Positions 61,695-64,000 of a stretch of 64,000 nt of DNA are shown here, one piece after another. The stretch is from the NCBI GenBank assembly GCA_964384525.1, contig CAYLKO010000001.1, forward strand, positions 1 through 64,000, in the 5' to 3' direction. The notes under the pieces were generated by a model. It was not told the origin of the DNA, did no database searches, and saw nothing but the letters and a program-made list of their open reading frames with translations. Made by a program: the position numbers and the translations under genes. Each line of letters opens with the position of its first letter. Position 1 is the stretch's first letter. This DNA comes from SHZI01 sp964384525 (GTDB taxonomy: Bacteria > Pseudomonadota > Gammaproteobacteria > Steroidobacterales > GCA-2729495).

Positions 61695-63665
61695 GTGCTG
61701 ATCTCATGCATGACTGTCCGGCGGCTGATGGTTCTGGCCACGCTGGTGACACTCGCCGGACCTGCCATCGCAGCGCCACCCCTCGAAGCCTACGGGCATC
61801 TGCCGGCCGTCGAGGCCATGAACCTGTCACCTTCCGGGGAGCGCTTCGCGACTGTCGCGCTGATGGGTGACCATCGCCGTCTCCTCGTGGGCACGACCGA
61901 CGGGAAGCTGTTGCAGGATGTCGGCCTCGGCAACGAAAAGGTTTCTGCCATCTGGTGGATCGGCGACAACCATGTACTGCTGATGACCCACAGCACCTTC
62001 AAGGCCCCATTCGATTTCGCCGTCAGCCAGGTTGAGCTGTCGAGTGTCATCAACCTGACGGTCTCAACGGGCAAGCTTGCCGTCATCTTCGAGAAAAATC
62101 CGGCCATCGGCGATGTCGTGCTCGGCTACTTCGGGTCAGCTGCCTTCGATGGCCACACCTACGGCTACTTCGGCGGCGTGACCTACCTCCAGACCAGAAA
62201 GGGGGACTACATCGCCGACACGAGCCAGGGCTACGTGCTGGTGGACCTGTACCAGGTTGATCTGGACTCCGGGAAGGCACGGCGGATCGCCCGCGGCAGG
62301 CCGAACTACCGGGGCTGGGCCATCGGCGCGGACGGCAGCATTCTGGCGCACGAAGAATACGATCGGGTGAATGCCGTCTGGAGGCTGTATGCCGGCAAGG
62401 ATCATGACAAGCTGTTGATGGAAGTTCCCACGCCAACCGTGACTCCGGATCTGATGAGTCTCGGACGCACGCCGGGAACGGTGCTGGTTTTCGATCCGAC
62501 AGCGGACCGGGACGTGATGGTGGAGGTCAATATTGCCGACGGCAAACGTCAGGAATTGCCTTACAGCGAGGACGGTCGCTGGGTGCTTCGGGATCGTGAC
62601 AGCAACCTGCTCCTCGGCTTCGCGACCGACAATCCCGACTTTCCTGACGTGTACTCCGTGCCCCTGCGCTCACGCATGAAGGGCACGGTGAAGGCATTTC
62701 CGGGCTATCACGTGCGGATCAACTCCTACAGCCGGACCTTCGACCACCTGATCGCCTTCACCGACGGCGGCGACGATTCCGGCACCTATTGGCGGGTGAA
62801 CATTTCCGCCGGCAAGGCGGATCCGATCGGTTACGCCTACCCCAAGGTACGCAGCGCCGATGTAGGGCCCACCCGGCTGTTCAATTACAAGGCCGCAGAC
62901 GGCCTGGCTCTCGATGGTGTATTGACCCTGCCCCCCGGGCACAAGGCACAGAAACTGCCGGTGGTCGTCCTGCCGCACGGCGGGCCCATCGGCGTATACG
63001 ACATGCCCGGCTTCGACTGGTGGGCGCAGGCCTATGCCTCGGCCGGCTACGCCGTGTTCCAGCCGAATTACCGTGGTTCGGGCGGACAAGGCGCCGGGTT
63101 CCGCAAGGCCGGCTACGGTGAGTGGGGCGGCAAGATACTGGGTGACATTGCCGATGGCCTGGCGGCACTGGCTGCCGAAGGCATCGTCGACCCACGACGT
63201 GCCTGCATCGTCGGCGCCAGCTACGGCGGCTATGCAGCACTCGCCGGGGTGACGGTGCAACAGGGTTTGTATCGCTGCGCGGTTGCCGTGGCAGGCCCGG
63301 CCGACTTGCCCGCATTTCTCGCCTGGCACCGGCAAGGCTACGGCAGCAACAGTGAATCGATGCGGTTCTTCCGGGAAGCAGTGGGCGTCGACGGCGCCGG
63401 CGGTGTCGATGCCACCAGCCGCTACTCGCCGAGCGCACTCGCCGCCCGTGCGGATGCACCAATCCTGCTCATCCACGGCGTCGACGACTCCGTGGTTCCC
63501 ATCGCCCAGAGCGAGGCCATGGCTGCTGCACTCAAGAAGGCCGACAAGCCCTTCGAGTTCATCCGCATGAAGGGCGAAGACCACTGGCTTTCCGGCAGCA
63601 AGACGCGCACGGAAATGCTCAAGGCATCAGTCAAGTTCGTGGAGCGGTACAACCCGGTGGAGTGA
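61695..63665 (+). CDS. S9-family prolyl oligopeptidase-like serine peptidase
   Basis: An exported enzyme of 656 residues. Signal peptide RRLMVLATLVTLAGPAIA; beta-propeller domain to about 390; peptidase domain with alpha/beta-hydrolase fold: PHGGPIGVYDM, GGKILGDIADGL, nucleophile GASYGGYAA (Ser), acid in HGVDDSVVP, His in KGEDHWL. GTG at 61695 has a GGAGGGGG ribosome binding site seven bases upstream, and so is preferred over the next ATG (61710). It acts in the periplasm on short peptides. The stop is followed by a tRNA fragment 28 bp downstream. Context does not suggest a special role. Confidence 0.92.
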   Translation: MLISCMTVRRLMVLATLVTLAGPAIAAPPLEAYGHLPAVEAMNLSPSGERFATVALMGDHRRLLVGTTDGKLLQDVGLGNEKVSAIWWIGDNHVLLMTHSTFKAPFDFAVSQVELSSVINLTVSTGKLAVIFEKNPAIGDVVLGYFGSAAFDGHTYGYFGGVTYLQTRKGDYIADTSQGYVLVDLYQVDLDSGKARRIARGRPNYRGWAIGADGSILAHEEYDRVNAVWRLYAGKDHDKLLMEVPTPTVTPDLMSLGRTPGTVLVFDPTADRDVMVEVNIADGKRQELPYSEDGRWVLRDRDSNLLLGFATDNPDFPDVYSVPLRSRMKGTVKAFPGYHVRINSYSRTFDHLIAFTDGGDDSGTYWRVNISAGKADPIGYAYPKVRSADVGPTRLFNYKAADGLALDGVLTLPPGHKAQKLPVVVLPHGGPIGVYDMPGFDWWAQAYASAGYAVFQPNYRGSGGQGAGFRKAGYGEWGGKILGDIADGLAALAAEGIVDPRRACIVGASYGGYAALAGVTVQQGLYRCAVAVAGPADLPAFLAWHRQGYGSNSESMRFFREAVGVDGAGGVDATSRYSPSALAARADAPILLIHGVDDSVVPIAQSEAMAAALKKADKPFEFIRMKGEDHWLSGSKTRTEMLKASVKFVERYNPVE

Positions 63666-63693
63666 GGCCTGGGTGCAGTGGCATGGTGGTGGA

Positions 63694-63738
63694 TGGTGGA
63701 GCCGGGGAGGATCGAACTCCCGGCCTCCGCATTGCGAA
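63694..63738 (-). other. 3' fragment of tRNA-Ala (candidate attachment site)
   Basis: Read on the minus strand, 45 bp are the 3' part of a tRNA: anticodon loop TTCGCAA (anticodon CGC, Ala), 3' anticodon-stem strand TGCGG, variable AGGCC, T stem-loop GGGAG-TTCGATC-CTCCC, acceptor CGGCTCC and ACCA. The U70 expected of tRNA-Ala is present. Upstream on that strand (63739 and above) no D-arm, 5' acceptor strand or matching anticodon-stem strand (CCGCA) exists, so the gene is truncated at the anticodon loop. This is the typical core left by integrases using a tRNA gene. The CCA end faces the S9 peptidase, placing any element to the right. Confidence 0.75.
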
Positions 63739-63934
63739 CGTATTCGAGCCACTTTCCGGGGCCAGTTGTCGAATCAACACATTGGGCCAATTTAGCCTCC
63801 AACTTCCTGTTTCGTCAGATTTTCTTGCCTACTCCACTCAGCCGGAGCTAAGTCCACCGTCGAGAATTGGTCCTGCTGGGCCATCTACAAATCGTCCACG
63901 TCGGTGCAATATGAAAACTACTGGGCGAGCAGCG
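63739..63934. other. Spacer without recognised gene
   Basis: Between the tRNA fragment and the partial gene at the edge. I see no coding frame, repeat or hairpin that I can support. If the tRNA fragment is an attachment site, this is the inner end of an integrated element. Confidence 0.5.
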
Positions 63935-64000
63935 TTAGTCCTCAGACTTCGACTTGCGCAGAAAGTACAAGCAGTAGCCAAGTGTAGCCAGGAGAAGTAT
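63935..64000 (-). CDS. C-terminus of a membrane protein, cut by the window edge
   Basis: On the minus strand the frame is open from the window edge to TAA at 63937-63935 and gives about 21 residues: a hydrophobic stretch ILLLATLGYCLYFL followed by RKSKSED. This looks like a last membrane helix with a short charged cytoplasmic tail. Too little is present to name a family; the true frame needs sequence beyond 64000. Confidence 0.4.
   Translation of the reverse strand: MLLLATLGYCLYFLRKSKSED

Noticed and set aside
1..64000. CRISPR array, rRNA genes, transposase genes
   Set aside because: No regularly spaced direct repeats, rRNA sequence or transposase-like product was seen on either strand.

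Overview
The window is about 64 kb of GC-rich DNA from a Gammaproteobacterium, probably an uncultured or environmental lineage. The support is gammaproteobacterial-type GlnS, MoeA/MobB, a Tat-exported HiPIP, two TonB-dependent receptors, and a PEP-CTERM/exosortase exopolysaccharide locus. Species level cannot be read from the sequence. Two runs of ten N (8403-8412 and 51816-51825) show that this is a scaffold with fixed-size gaps, and the left edge (1-47) looks like an assembly or breakpoint edge inside moeA.

Left part (1-10.2 kb), housekeeping and accessory metabolism: truncated moeA, convergent mobB, a HiPIP gene broken by UGA at a cluster cysteine, an S-adenosylmethionine hydrolase (DUF62), glnS, a TonB receptor frameshifted by a perfect 19-bp tandem duplication, RidA, a small unknown protein, and a hydantoinase-like amidohydrolase bracketed by copies of a roughly 40-bp palindromic repeat.

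Exopolysaccharide region A (10.2-30.8 kb), almost all on the minus strand: WbuB-like glycosyltransferase, heparinase-family protein, two-domain dehydrogenase, exosortase-EpsI fusion, WecG/TagA transferase. A second run reads Wzz-like chain-length protein, BY-kinase, AAA ATPase, VanZ-like protein, exported heparinase-family protein, flippase, O-antigen ligase/polymerase, glycosyltransferase, with overlapping stops and starts. A monocistronic short protein with an IPAPP-type C-terminal sorting signal and its own terminator lies just upstream of the Wzz gene.

Thiamine uptake operon (31.1-35.1 kb): a TPP riboswitch on the minus strand precedes a TonB receptor, a YkoF-like thiamine-binding protein, a PnuT/PnuC-type permease and an APH-fold kinase. 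Genes 2-4 overlap. A tandem pair of the same palindromic repeat sits between genes 1 and 2 and overlaps the receptor's stop codon.

Middle (35.2-49.5 kb): amidohydrolase, CoA-transferase, PrsT TPR lipoprotein, WecB epimerase, a second exosortase-EpsI fusion, alpha/beta hydrolase, SDR reductase, an 85-residue unknown protein, a large MscS-family channel, a mercuric-reductase-like flavoprotein and a TVP38-family membrane protein.

Polysaccharide region B (49.6-61.0 kb): HisF2, HisH2 and a WbpG-type amidotransferase (predicted to convert an acetamido to an acetamidino sugar), two glycosyltransferases, an asparagine-synthase-like protein without a glutaminase domain, a second ligase/polymerase and flippase, and an exported TIM-barrel-like protein. 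The window ends with a META-domain lipoprotein, an S9 peptidase, a 45-bp 3' fragment of a tRNA-Ala gene that looks like an attachment site, and the C-terminus of a membrane protein running off the edge. No CRISPR array, transposase gene or rRNA was seen.
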